A stretch of DNA of 36,659 bases, taken from contig JAFRJF010000175.1 in the NCBI GenBank assembly GCA_017432405.1, positions 1 to 36,659 on the forward strand, in the 5' to 3' direction. The notes beneath the pieces are model-generated. The model was given only the letters and a program-made list of their open reading frames with translations. It was not told the origin of the DNA and did no database searches. The position numbers and the translations under genes are program-made. The DNA is from Clostridia bacterium. Its GTDB lineage: Bacteria > Bacillota_A > Clostridia > Christensenellales > Aristaeellaceae. Shown here one piece after another: positions 16,660 to 23,946 of this stretch (the stretch's first letter is position 1; each line of letters starts with the position of its first letter).

Positions 16660-17517
16660 TTACCACAGTCCGAATTTGTTTGCCACGATCTTCATCGTCG
16701 TCTTTGGGTTGAAGCCCATCTTCATGCTCTTCATCAAATACCTGCCTGCCAGGGCCCTGTCCTGATCCTTCAGGCGATAGGCGAGGGTCTCGTAGATGCG
16801 GGCCAGCGACCTGGGATACTTGTCATAGAACGCCCTGTGCTTTTCGATCAGGTGCAGGTAGGCCTCCTCCGCCTTCACCCGGTTGGTGATGCTGTCGTTT
16901 CCCGGCTCGGCGGACACCAGGGCCTCGCACAAAAAGCCCACCCTGTAGCCGTTCTCCAGGACCCGCAGCGTAAAATCCCAGTCCTGCAGCCGCTTGAAGG
17001 AGGTGTCGAAGCGCACCGCGTCGGCCACCTCGGTCCTGATCATGATCGTCTGCGTGCTGACCTGGCTCACGGCCAGCTCACGCTCGAGGGTCAGCGCCTC
17101 GTATTTCTCCCTGACGGGCGGGAAAAACTGCGCCGCGCCGTTGACGGTGCGGTTCATCCCACAGAATATCATATCATAATCCGAATTCTGTATGAACGCC
17201 AGCTGCCTGCTGATCTTGTCCTCTTTCCAGACGTCGTCGCTGTCGTTGAAGGCGATGTACGCCCCCTCCGAATGGCTGATCCCGTTATTCCGGGCGACGC
17301 AGGCCCCGCCGTTTTCCTGCTTCACATAGACGATCCGCCCGTCCGGGATGCCCCTTACGACCGCCTCGGTATCGTCCGTCGAGCCGTCGTCGACGATGAT
17401 GATCTGCAGATTCTCATACGTCTGGCGGATGATGCTGTTGACGCAATCCATCAGCTTGCCCGCCCGGTTATAGGTGGGAACGACAACCGAAACCAATGTG
17501 CTGTCACTGTTTCCCAT
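16660..17517 (-). CDS. Family 2 glycosyltransferase
   Basis: 285 residues. GT-A fold hallmarks: VSVVVPTYNRAGKLMDCVNS, IIVDDGSTDDTEAVV (UDP-binding Asp pair), VARNNGISHSEGAYIAFNDS with DSDD as the DxD-type metal site, and LQDWDFTLRVLENGY with the catalytic-type Asp. It adds a sugar to the lipid-linked repeat unit in the cytoplasm. It is the only recognisable cytoplasmic glycosyltransferase in the locus besides the priming enzyme. ATG 17517 overlaps the previous gene by 14 nt; a GTG at 17532 is possible but its ribosome site would touch it. Confidence 0.9.
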   Translation of the reverse strand: MGNSDSTLVSVVVPTYNRAGKLMDCVNSIIRQTYENLQIIIVDDGSTDDTEAVVRGIPDGRIVYVKQENGGACVARNNGISHSEGAYIAFNDSDDVWKEDKISRQLAFIQNSDYDMIFCGMNRTVNGAAQFFPPVREKYEALTLERELAVSQVSTQTIMIRTEVADAVRFDTSFKRLQDWDFTLRVLENGYRVGFLCEALVSAEPGNDSITNRVKAEEAYLHLIEKHRAFYDKYPRSLARIYETLAYRLKDQDRALAGRYLMKSMKMGFNPKTTMKIVANKFGLW

Positions 17518-19459
17518 GGCTCTTGTACACACTCCTCAGCTTTTCCAGCAGCGTCATATAGGGCAGCTTTACCACGAACAGGCGCTTCAAAAATCCGATG
17601 CCCCACCTTGTGATCAGAAAATCATACTTCAGGTCGCCGGGGTGGGCCAGGTAGTGCGGCCAGGACTTCGGCCTGGCCAGCCAGGTCCGCTGGCCGTCGC
17701 TGCAGAACATGATGTCGCCGAACATCTTCGCCTGGCGCAGGGTGGGGTCCGTCGATATCCGCTTGATCCGGCTGTAGGCCACCTCCGGGTCGACGGAAGA
17801 GAGCAGGCCCGCCGCCTTGAACCGGCGGACGAAATCGAGGGCCCCCTCCTGGATCTGGCCGATGATATGCAGCAGCGCCTCGGAATCCGCGTATTCGAAT
17901 ACGTCGTTGACCGGGTGGGCGCGGCCCTCGCCGTCCAGCCGGTAGCCCATGGTCGTCCCCTCGAAGGACGTCAGGGCGAACTCGGTGATGATCGTCTCCC
18001 CGCCCACGATGCGGTAATCCCGGAAGGGATACATCTCCATATTGTAGTCCTGCGCGCTGCCCATCCAGAAATAGTAGCCGCACATGTCCGCCTCCAGGCC
18101 CGCGAATTCGCAGAAGCGCTCGAGGCAGCGCTGCGAGGTGCCGTAGCTTCCCCCGGAATCGACGATCGCGGCGTTGCCGCCGAAGCCGATATCCCGCAGG
18201 TAGCGCTCGGCCGCCTCAAACTGCGCGTCCGACCTCTGGCGGATCTCCCCGTCAAAGCATTCGATGAACGCCAGCAGCCTGTCGTCGTACTTCTGCGCGC
18301 CGGCCTTGAAGGTGTAGCGCTCGTCCAGGCCGCACGCCTTCCACTGCGCCCGGCCCTTCTCGATATCGATGCCCAGCCTGCTGCAAAGCATCTCAAGGCC
18401 CCAGCGCTTGTCGCCGTTCAGCTTCAGGAAATCCTCGAAGCGGTCATAGCGGCTGTACAGCGGCAGGTGGATGGATTTGCGGGAGATATACATGTAGGTC
18501 GCCTCGGCCTCCGGGAACAGCGCCTGATACGCCTTCTGCATCAGGTACCCGTCCCGGGACATGAAGAAGACCCTGTCGTGTCCCTTGGCCGCCATCCGCC
18601 CGTGCAGCCAGCTGGCAAAGCCGTACAGCAGCGGGCCCAGGCACTCGTAGCCGTATTTATAGTAGCCGTCCCATGCGGCGTTCTCGGTGTTGTTGATGAA
18701 ATCCCGGATGCGCCCGTATTCCTCCGCCTTCTGCCCGGTGAAGCCCGCCTTCCTGTCAAAGCGGGCGGGATAGAGGTTCTTCGGAATCCATACCGGCGCG
18801 ATGCCGTGCTTGCGCGCCATCGCGCAGTCGCTGTGATAGGAATCGCCGATGTGGGCGATGCGCGCGTCGGGATAGTCCTTCCGGATCCTCTCAAACATCG
18901 AGCCGGTGCGCTTTTTGACCCCGCAGTCGCTGGAGAGATACAGCCGGGCGTAGCCGTCGTAGCCGTTGTTGGCCAATATCGCCTCGATCACCCGGATCGG
19001 AAGGTACATATCGGAGGCGATCAGCACCGTCCTGCCGCTTTCCAGGCACCAGCGATAGACGTCGTAGAGGGCGTCGTTGCGAAGGGTGCTGCCGATCTCG
19101 GTGTCGATCTCGAGCTGCTTGAGCCTTTCGGCGGTCTCCCGGGGGTAATCGATGCGCTCGTAGATGTCCTCCAGCGTGATTTCCTCCGTCTTTTCGCCGA
19201 TGACCTCCCGCTTCGCCTGCGCCGCGGCCCGCTTTCGCTTTTCGCAGTAGGCGGCGCAGTCGAAATCCCCGTCGACCCCCCGGGCGTAGCGCTCCGCAAC
19301 CAGCTCGAAGGTCTTCTCCGGGTCGCTGTAGGTGCGCTTGATCAGCGTGTCGAATATGTCAAAGGAGACCACGTCGAACTTCCCGAGGGCGGCGGTCATG
19401 CGCCGCGCCTCGGGCTTCAGCAGCCTGTATCTGATCCTGTCCACGATATCGCCGGCCAT
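17504..19459 (-). CDS. COG5610-type HAD-superfamily protein of polysaccharide loci
   Basis: 651 residues. Residues about 25-245 are a HAD domain: VVSFDIFDTLI (nucleophile Asp34), LIASDMYL (motif II), a Lys in CGVKKRTGSMF (motif III) and AHIGDSYHSDCAMA (motif IV). The position two after Asp34 is Phe, not Asp, as in haloacid-dehalogenase-like members, so phosphatase activity is uncertain. A second, HAD-like half starts near 300 (DRVFFMSRDGYLMQKAYQAL) and continues to about 560 with an Asp-Ser-Gly motif (AAIVDSGGSYGTSQRCLERF). Proteins of this architecture are common in capsule loci; the substrate is unknown. AGGAG lies 13 nt before the ATG, longer than ideal. Confidence 0.82.
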   Translation of the reverse strand: MAGDIVDRIRYRLLKPEARRMTAALGKFDVVSFDIFDTLIKRTYSDPEKTFELVAERYARGVDGDFDCAAYCEKRKRAAAQAKREVIGEKTEEITLEDIYERIDYPRETAERLKQLEIDTEIGSTLRNDALYDVYRWCLESGRTVLIASDMYLPIRVIEAILANNGYDGYARLYLSSDCGVKKRTGSMFERIRKDYPDARIAHIGDSYHSDCAMARKHGIAPVWIPKNLYPARFDRKAGFTGQKAEEYGRIRDFINNTENAAWDGYYKYGYECLGPLLYGFASWLHGRMAAKGHDRVFFMSRDGYLMQKAYQALFPEAEATYMYISRKSIHLPLYSRYDRFEDFLKLNGDKRWGLEMLCSRLGIDIEKGRAQWKACGLDERYTFKAGAQKYDDRLLAFIECFDGEIRQRSDAQFEAAERYLRDIGFGGNAAIVDSGGSYGTSQRCLERFCEFAGLEADMCGYYFWMGSAQDYNMEMYPFRDYRIVGGETIITEFALTSFEGTTMGYRLDGEGRAHPVNDVFEYADSEALLHIIGQIQEGALDFVRRFKAAGLLSSVDPEVAYSRIKRISTDPTLRQAKMFGDIMFCSDGQRTWLARPKSWPHYLAHPGDLKYDFLITRWGIGFLKRLFVVKLPYMTLLEKLRSVYKSHGKQ

Positions 19460-19477
19460 ATCGAAAGCAATGCTCCT

Positions 19478-20683
19478 TTATTCCACTTCCATCCCGATCT
19501 GGTCCATGACGCGCGCCAGGCTGGCCTTGCAATCGTCCATGGTCCTGCCCTGCACGATGACCTGGCCCACGCAGTCGTTGGAGTTCTCAAAGATCCGGAT
19601 CGCGTCCCCGGGATGCTTGAAGAACGTCACCTCCACCACGTCCTCGCCGATTTCGCCCTTGTATTCGATGTGCTTCAGGGTGCCGGCCTTCTTCGTCTCC
19701 AGGATCATCTTCGCCAGGCCGGCCCAGGTGGTATCCCGCCGCTGTTCCCACAGCTCCAGGGGATTCTCGCCCAGCGCCATCGCGACGATCATCTTGTAAT
19801 ACTCAATGCCGAAATTGATCTGGGTCAGCTCCGGCAGGCAGTTTGCGCCGACGCGCCCGGTCAGCTCGATGACGTAGACCGTGCCGTCCTTCATGATCAG
19901 GTCCACATTGACGGCACAGTTGTTCAGGCCCAGGGCCCGAATGGCGCCCTTGACCGCGACCTCGGCCTGCCTGTGGACGTCCTCGTTCCCCTCGAAGGGC
20001 ACGTAGTGGCCCACCGGCACCGCCGTATGGCTCATGTAGGTCTCATCGCCGTGGGGCATGACGAACAGCACCTCGCCCCGGTAGACAAAGGCCTGCGCGC
20101 CGAACTCATAGCCCTCGATGTACTGCTCCACGATGCAGTAATCCCGGCGCGTCTTCTCCATCGCGCCCCGGTAGCCCTCCAGCGCCGCCTCCCGGGTCTT
20201 GGCGATATAGATGCCGTTGCTGCCCTGAAGGTCGGTGGCCTTGATGATGACGGGCAGCTTCAGCGTTTCCAGCGCCGCCTCCAGCTCCTGGAGGGAATGG
20301 ATCTCCACAAACCGGGCGGTGCTGACGCCGTGGGCCATGAAGGCGCGCTTCATCTTGAGCTTGTCGCCGCACATGATGGCGGCGTTCTCCGTCAGCCCCG
20401 TGAACCCCAGGGCGTCGCACACCTTGCCGATGGCCGGAACGCCGGTGTCCAGGCAGCTGGTGGCCAGGCCGTCCAGGTTCAGGCCCCTGGCCTTCTCCAG
20501 CACCTCGTCCGGCTTGGCGATGTTCATGTAGCAGACCTCGTCGGCCAGCTTGATTCCGGGAGGGTCGTTGTCCGGCAGCGTGCCGGCGATGGTGTGGACC
20601 CCCATCTCCCGCGCGGCCCTGTACAGGCCGATCTGCCCGCGGCCCGCGCCCACAACCAAAAGTCTCTTACCCGCTACGTTCAT
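19478..20683 (-). CDS. ATP-grasp ligase, carbamoyl-phosphate-synthase-like (first of two)
   Basis: 401 residues. N-terminal Rossmann-like pre-ATP domain (RLLVVGAGRGQIGLYRAARE), central ATP-grasp domain with LPVIIKATDLQGSNGIYIAK (glycine loop), CIVEQYIEGYEFGAQAFVYR, CAVNVDLIMKDGTVYVIELT and VGANCLPEL (metal ligands). Such enzymes activate a carboxylate as acyl phosphate and join it to an amine. The substrate cannot be read from sequence; the setting suggests an amino-acid or sugar-acid amide in the polysaccharide. AGGAGG stands 7 nt before the ATG, which overlaps the previous stop by 4 nt. Confidence 0.85.
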   Translation of the reverse strand: MNVAGKRLLVVGAGRGQIGLYRAAREMGVHTIAGTLPDNDPPGIKLADEVCYMNIAKPDEVLEKARGLNLDGLATSCLDTGVPAIGKVCDALGFTGLTENAAIMCGDKLKMKRAFMAHGVSTARFVEIHSLQELEAALETLKLPVIIKATDLQGSNGIYIAKTREAALEGYRGAMEKTRRDYCIVEQYIEGYEFGAQAFVYRGEVLFVMPHGDETYMSHTAVPVGHYVPFEGNEDVHRQAEVAVKGAIRALGLNNCAVNVDLIMKDGTVYVIELTGRVGANCLPELTQINFGIEYYKMIVAMALGENPLELWEQRRDTTWAGLAKMILETKKAGTLKHIEYKGEIGEDVVEVTFFKHPGDAIRIFENSNDCVGQVIVQGRTMDDCKASLARVMDQIGMEVE

Positions 20684-21327
20684 TTTGAATCCTCCTCGTT
20701 CTTGACCTCATGTAAATCGGAAACGGCCTCGCCGTCGATGTAGACGTTCCTTCGCCTCAACACCGTGTCGATCGTCTTCAGCACGATCTTCACGTCGCCC
20801 AGGAAGGTGACGTTTTCGGCGTAATCCGCGTCGTATTGCAGCTTCTCCTCCTGGCTGATCGAGTTCCTGAAGTACGCCTGGGCATAGCCCGTCACGCCGG
20901 GCCTGACCGTAAGCCGCTTCCAGCGCTTCTCGTCGTATTCCTCCAGCGGCCGGTTGATCGTGATCGGCCTCGGGCCTATGAAGCTCATATCCCCCTTGAG
21001 TATGTTGAATATCTGGGGCAGCTCGTCGATCGACGTCTTGCGCAGGAACCTGCCCACGCGGGTGATGCGCGGGTCGTCGGGGGCGTTGTAGGTCGAGTTG
21101 TCCGAATTCCGGATGTCCGGGGCGTTCATCTTCATCGACCTGAACTTGAACATTTCAAAGACAGAGCCCCCCAGTCCCCGCCGCTTCGCCATGTAAAACA
21201 CGCTTCCCCGGTCCTCGAGGTAGATCAGCGGGCCCACGACAAGGCACAGCAGCAGCACAAAGGGGCTCAGGCTCAGTGCGCAAACGAAGTCGATCATGCG
21301 CTTTATGTATTTCCTGTACAGCATCAT
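20680..21327 (-). CDS. Short-form phosphoglycosyl transferase priming repeat-unit synthesis
   Basis: 215 residues, the PglC-like short form of the bacterial sugar transferase family. One membrane segment (about 12-36, DFVCALSLSPFVLLLCLVVG), then GSVFYMAKRRGLGG, FEMFKFRSMK, the active-site pair in SIDELPQIFNILKGDMSFIG followed by PRP, and RPGVTGYAQA. It transfers a sugar phosphate, likely the amino sugar made by the dehydratase and aminotransferase of this operon, onto undecaprenyl phosphate. It overlaps both neighbours by 4 nt. Confidence 0.92.
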   Translation of the reverse strand: MMLYRKYIKRMIDFVCALSLSPFVLLLCLVVGPLIYLEDRGSVFYMAKRRGLGGSVFEMFKFRSMKMNAPDIRNSDNSTYNAPDDPRITRVGRFLRKTSIDELPQIFNILKGDMSFIGPRPITINRPLEEYDEKRWKRLTVRPGVTGYAQAYFRNSISQEEKLQYDADYAENVTFLGDVKIVLKTIDTVLRRRNVYIDGEAVSDLHEVKNEEDSK

Positions 21328-22517
21328 TCACATTCCACTCTGATCAAATCTCTCGCCCGTTCGCACGCCGCGACGGCGGCGGGAGCGGTATCCGCCTGGG
21401 CGATGACGAACCCCACCCGGTCCACGCTGCTGCGGATCTCGCCCACGGCTTCGCCGACGCCATGCACGATGGACACCTGCGTCACGCCAGGGCACTGCCC
21501 CGCCGCGTCGGTGCCCGTGATTTGCCGGACGGTGCCGGTCTGGGTCTCCAGGTAGCGGATCGCGGCGCCCCTTCGCCACTTCGCTCGAAGGTCAGGCCGC
21601 TCCCCCAGGGCGATGCGAATGCTGCATTCCACCATATCCACGCCCGTGGACAGCGGCACCAGGTGCGTCGTGATGCAGTCGCCGCCCAGGCGCGCGCCGA
21701 GCTCGACGATCTTCGGGCCGTCCTTCGTCACCTTGATCTCCGTATGGGACGGGCCGTTGCGTATGCCCAGCGCCCCGTTCGCGGCGATGGCCGTTTGCCC
21801 GATCTGCGCCCGGGTGGCCTCGTCCAGCCCGCTGGGCTGGCTGTGGCCCATCTCGACGAAGTAGGGCGCGCCCGTGGTCAGCTTGTCCGTGATCTGGATG
21901 ACGGTGACCTCGCCATCCACGGCCAGGGTCTCGACGCTGACCTCCGGCCCCTCCATGTATTCCTCGACCACCAGCTCGCCGCCCCGGGAATAGCCGTGGG
22001 CGTAGTCATAGGCCGCGCCCAGGTCGCTGTCGTCGTCCAGCAGGTCGACGCCCCGGCTGCCGGAATTGTCGGCAGGCTTGACGATGCAACGGCAGCCCGC
22101 CGCCCGGATCCTGCCCACGGCGTCCACGAAGGCGTCCCTGCCCCGCACCCTGAAGTACATCGGCACGGGCACCCCCGCCGCCTTCAGGGCGTCCCGCATG
22201 AAGGCCTTGTTGGTCGCCTTCAGCGCGGTGTCCTCCGATATGCCCACGAGGCCCAGCGCCCGGCTGACCACCGCCACCGACTGCATCGGCATGTCGGAGG
22301 CCAGCGTCATGATGCCGTCGATTTGATGGCGCCTCGCCGCCTCGAGTATGGCCGGCGTGTCGATGGTGCTGATGACCTCCCGGATCACCCCGGGCACCCC
22401 AAAGCCCAGCGCCTCGGGGTTCATGTCCACGGCGATCACCTGAAGTCCCATGTCCACGGCCTTTTCTATCGCCGGGAGCTGCAGTATGCTCGCCCCCAGG
22501 ATCATCAATTTCTTCAT
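21324..22517 (-). CDS. ATP-grasp ligase (second of two)
   Basis: 397 residues. Pre-ATP domain (KKLMILGASILQLPAIEKAV), ATP-grasp domain with RCIVKPADNSGSRGVDLLDD, LVVEEYMEGPEVSVETLAVD, and the metal-binding HTEIKVTKDGPKIVELGARL followed by GGD. The C-terminal lobe (TVRQITGTD, GFVIAQADTAPAAVAACERA) matches PurK/PurT- and L-amino-acid-ligase-type proteins. It differs in sequence from its neighbour at 19478-20683, so the two probably use different substrates. Ribosome site weak (GGGGGC, 12 nt upstream). Confidence 0.85.
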   Translation of the reverse strand: MKKLMILGASILQLPAIEKAVDMGLQVIAVDMNPEALGFGVPGVIREVISTIDTPAILEAARRHQIDGIMTLASDMPMQSVAVVSRALGLVGISEDTALKATNKAFMRDALKAAGVPVPMYFRVRGRDAFVDAVGRIRAAGCRCIVKPADNSGSRGVDLLDDDSDLGAAYDYAHGYSRGGELVVEEYMEGPEVSVETLAVDGEVTVIQITDKLTTGAPYFVEMGHSQPSGLDEATRAQIGQTAIAANGALGIRNGPSHTEIKVTKDGPKIVELGARLGGDCITTHLVPLSTGVDMVECSIRIALGERPDLRAKWRRGAAIRYLETQTGTVRQITGTDAAGQCPGVTQVSIVHGVGEAVGEIRSSVDRVGFVIAQADTAPAAVAACERARDLIRVECE

Positions 22518-22537
22518 ATCCGATCACGCCCCCGCCG

Positions 22538-23908
22538 TCAATTGCGCACCTTTGCCACGGCCTCCTCCAGGCACTGGCACACGTATTCCACGTCCTCCGG
22601 GGACAGCAGCGTATGGAGGGGCAGCGTGATGAGGTTGCGGTAATAGTCGTAGCTGTTCGGGAAGTTGGCGATGTCCCAGCCCAGCGCCCGGTAGGCCGTC
22701 ATCATGGGCATGGGCTTGTAGTGCACGTTGGTCGCCACGCCGCGCAGCGCCATCTCATGGATGATGTCGTTGCGCTGGTCCGCGTCGATTCCCGGGACGC
22801 GAATCAGGTAGAGGTGCCTCGAGCCGGTCATCCCCTCGACCTGATGGATCATGTGGCTGATGCCCAGCGCGTCGCAGGTCGCATCGTAGCGCTCTATGAT
22901 CTTCGCCCGCTTTTCCAGCAGCCCGGGATAGCGGTCCAGCTGCCTCAGGCCGATCGAGGCCATGATGTCGGTCATGTTGCACTTGTACCAGGGCCCGATG
23001 ATGTCGTACTCCCACGCGCCGACCTTGTTCTTCGCCAGGGCGTCCTTGTTCTGGCCATGGAGGGACAGCAGCTGGAACATCTCATAGATGTCCCCGTCCG
23101 TAACCCCCTGGTCGTACACCGATCGGGGCAGGCGCCAGGTGCTGGCCCCGCCCTCGGCGGTGGTGAAGTTCTTCACCGCATGGAAGGAGAAGCTGCTCAG
23201 GTCGGCAATCGCCCCGCAATAGCGCAGCTCCGGCTTCTCCAGCGCGCCCACCGCCGTCCGTAAGACGACGCGGCTCGCGCCGAGGCTGTGGGCGCAGTCG
23301 GCCACCACCGCCACGCGGCCAAGCCCCCTCTGGAGCTTGCTGCCCAGCGCGGACAGCGGATCGCCGGCGTCGTCCAGGGCGGTAAACAGCCCCCGCTTTT
23401 TCTCCACGATCTCAAAGACGCGATCGTAATCGCAGACGACGCCCCCGAGGTCCACCGTGACGACGGCCTTGGTCCGCTCGGTGATCGCCGCCTCCAGCGC
23501 GTCGTAGTCCATCTCCGGGCAGTGCGTCCGGGGATCGCCGTCCCTGCGAATGTCCACGAACACGACGGTCGCGCCGCAATGGATGGCGGCGCTGGCGCTG
23601 GCCGTATAGGAGTAGGCCGGGACGATGACCTCGTCGCCCGGGCCAATGCCAAGCAGGCGCAGATTCAGCTCCTCGGCCGCCGTGGCGGAATTCAGGCACA
23701 CGACCCTCTCGCCATACCGCGCCTTCGCCGCCTCCGTGTCGCAATCGACGTCCGTTTTGCCGGTGTCTATGTACGCGGCAAGGCGGCGCTCCAGCAGCTT
23801 GGTTCGCGGGCCCGTGGTGATCCATCCGGAACGGAGGGCCTCCGCGACCTCGGCGATTTCAAGCTCCGAGATGTCGGGCGGACTGAAAGAGATGGTCCTT
23901 TTTTCCAT
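22538..23908 (-). CDS. DegT/DnrJ/EryC1/StrS sugar aminotransferase
   Basis: 456 residues, longer than the usual 370-400 because of insertions near 50-65 and 168-198. PLP-fold landmarks: RSGWITTGP near the start, CLNSATAAEELNLRLLGIGP, VIVPAYSYTASASAAIHCGA, VVADCAHSLGA (Asp204, PLP nitrogen), and the Schiff-base Lys246 in SSFSFHAVKNFTTAEGG. With the NDP-sugar 4,6-dehydratase at the head of the operon it likely makes a 4-amino-4,6-dideoxy sugar nucleotide, the sugar that the short-form phosphoglycosyl transferase then loads. GGAGG lies 7 nt before the ATG. Confidence 0.9.
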   Translation of the reverse strand: MEKRTISFSPPDISELEIAEVAEALRSGWITTGPRTKLLERRLAAYIDTGKTDVDCDTEAAKARYGERVVCLNSATAAEELNLRLLGIGPGDEVIVPAYSYTASASAAIHCGATVVFVDIRRDGDPRTHCPEMDYDALEAAITERTKAVVTVDLGGVVCDYDRVFEIVEKKRGLFTALDDAGDPLSALGSKLQRGLGRVAVVADCAHSLGASRVVLRTAVGALEKPELRYCGAIADLSSFSFHAVKNFTTAEGGASTWRLPRSVYDQGVTDGDIYEMFQLLSLHGQNKDALAKNKVGAWEYDIIGPWYKCNMTDIMASIGLRQLDRYPGLLEKRAKIIERYDATCDALGISHMIHQVEGMTGSRHLYLIRVPGIDADQRNDIIHEMALRGVATNVHYKPMPMMTAYRALGWDIANFPNSYDYYRNLITLPLHTLLSPEDVEYVCQCLEEAVAKVRN

Positions 23909-23946
23909 AACATGGCCTCCAGGTTATTATTTCTCCAAAAAACCCT

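Noticed and set aside
17474..20743. 1089-codon open frame on the plus strand
   Set aside because: It lies antisense to three well-supported genes (HAD protein, ATP-grasp ligase, phosphoglycosyl transferase); long antisense frames are common in GC-rich DNA, and its composition (rich in Gly, Val, His, Arg) is that of a shadow frame.
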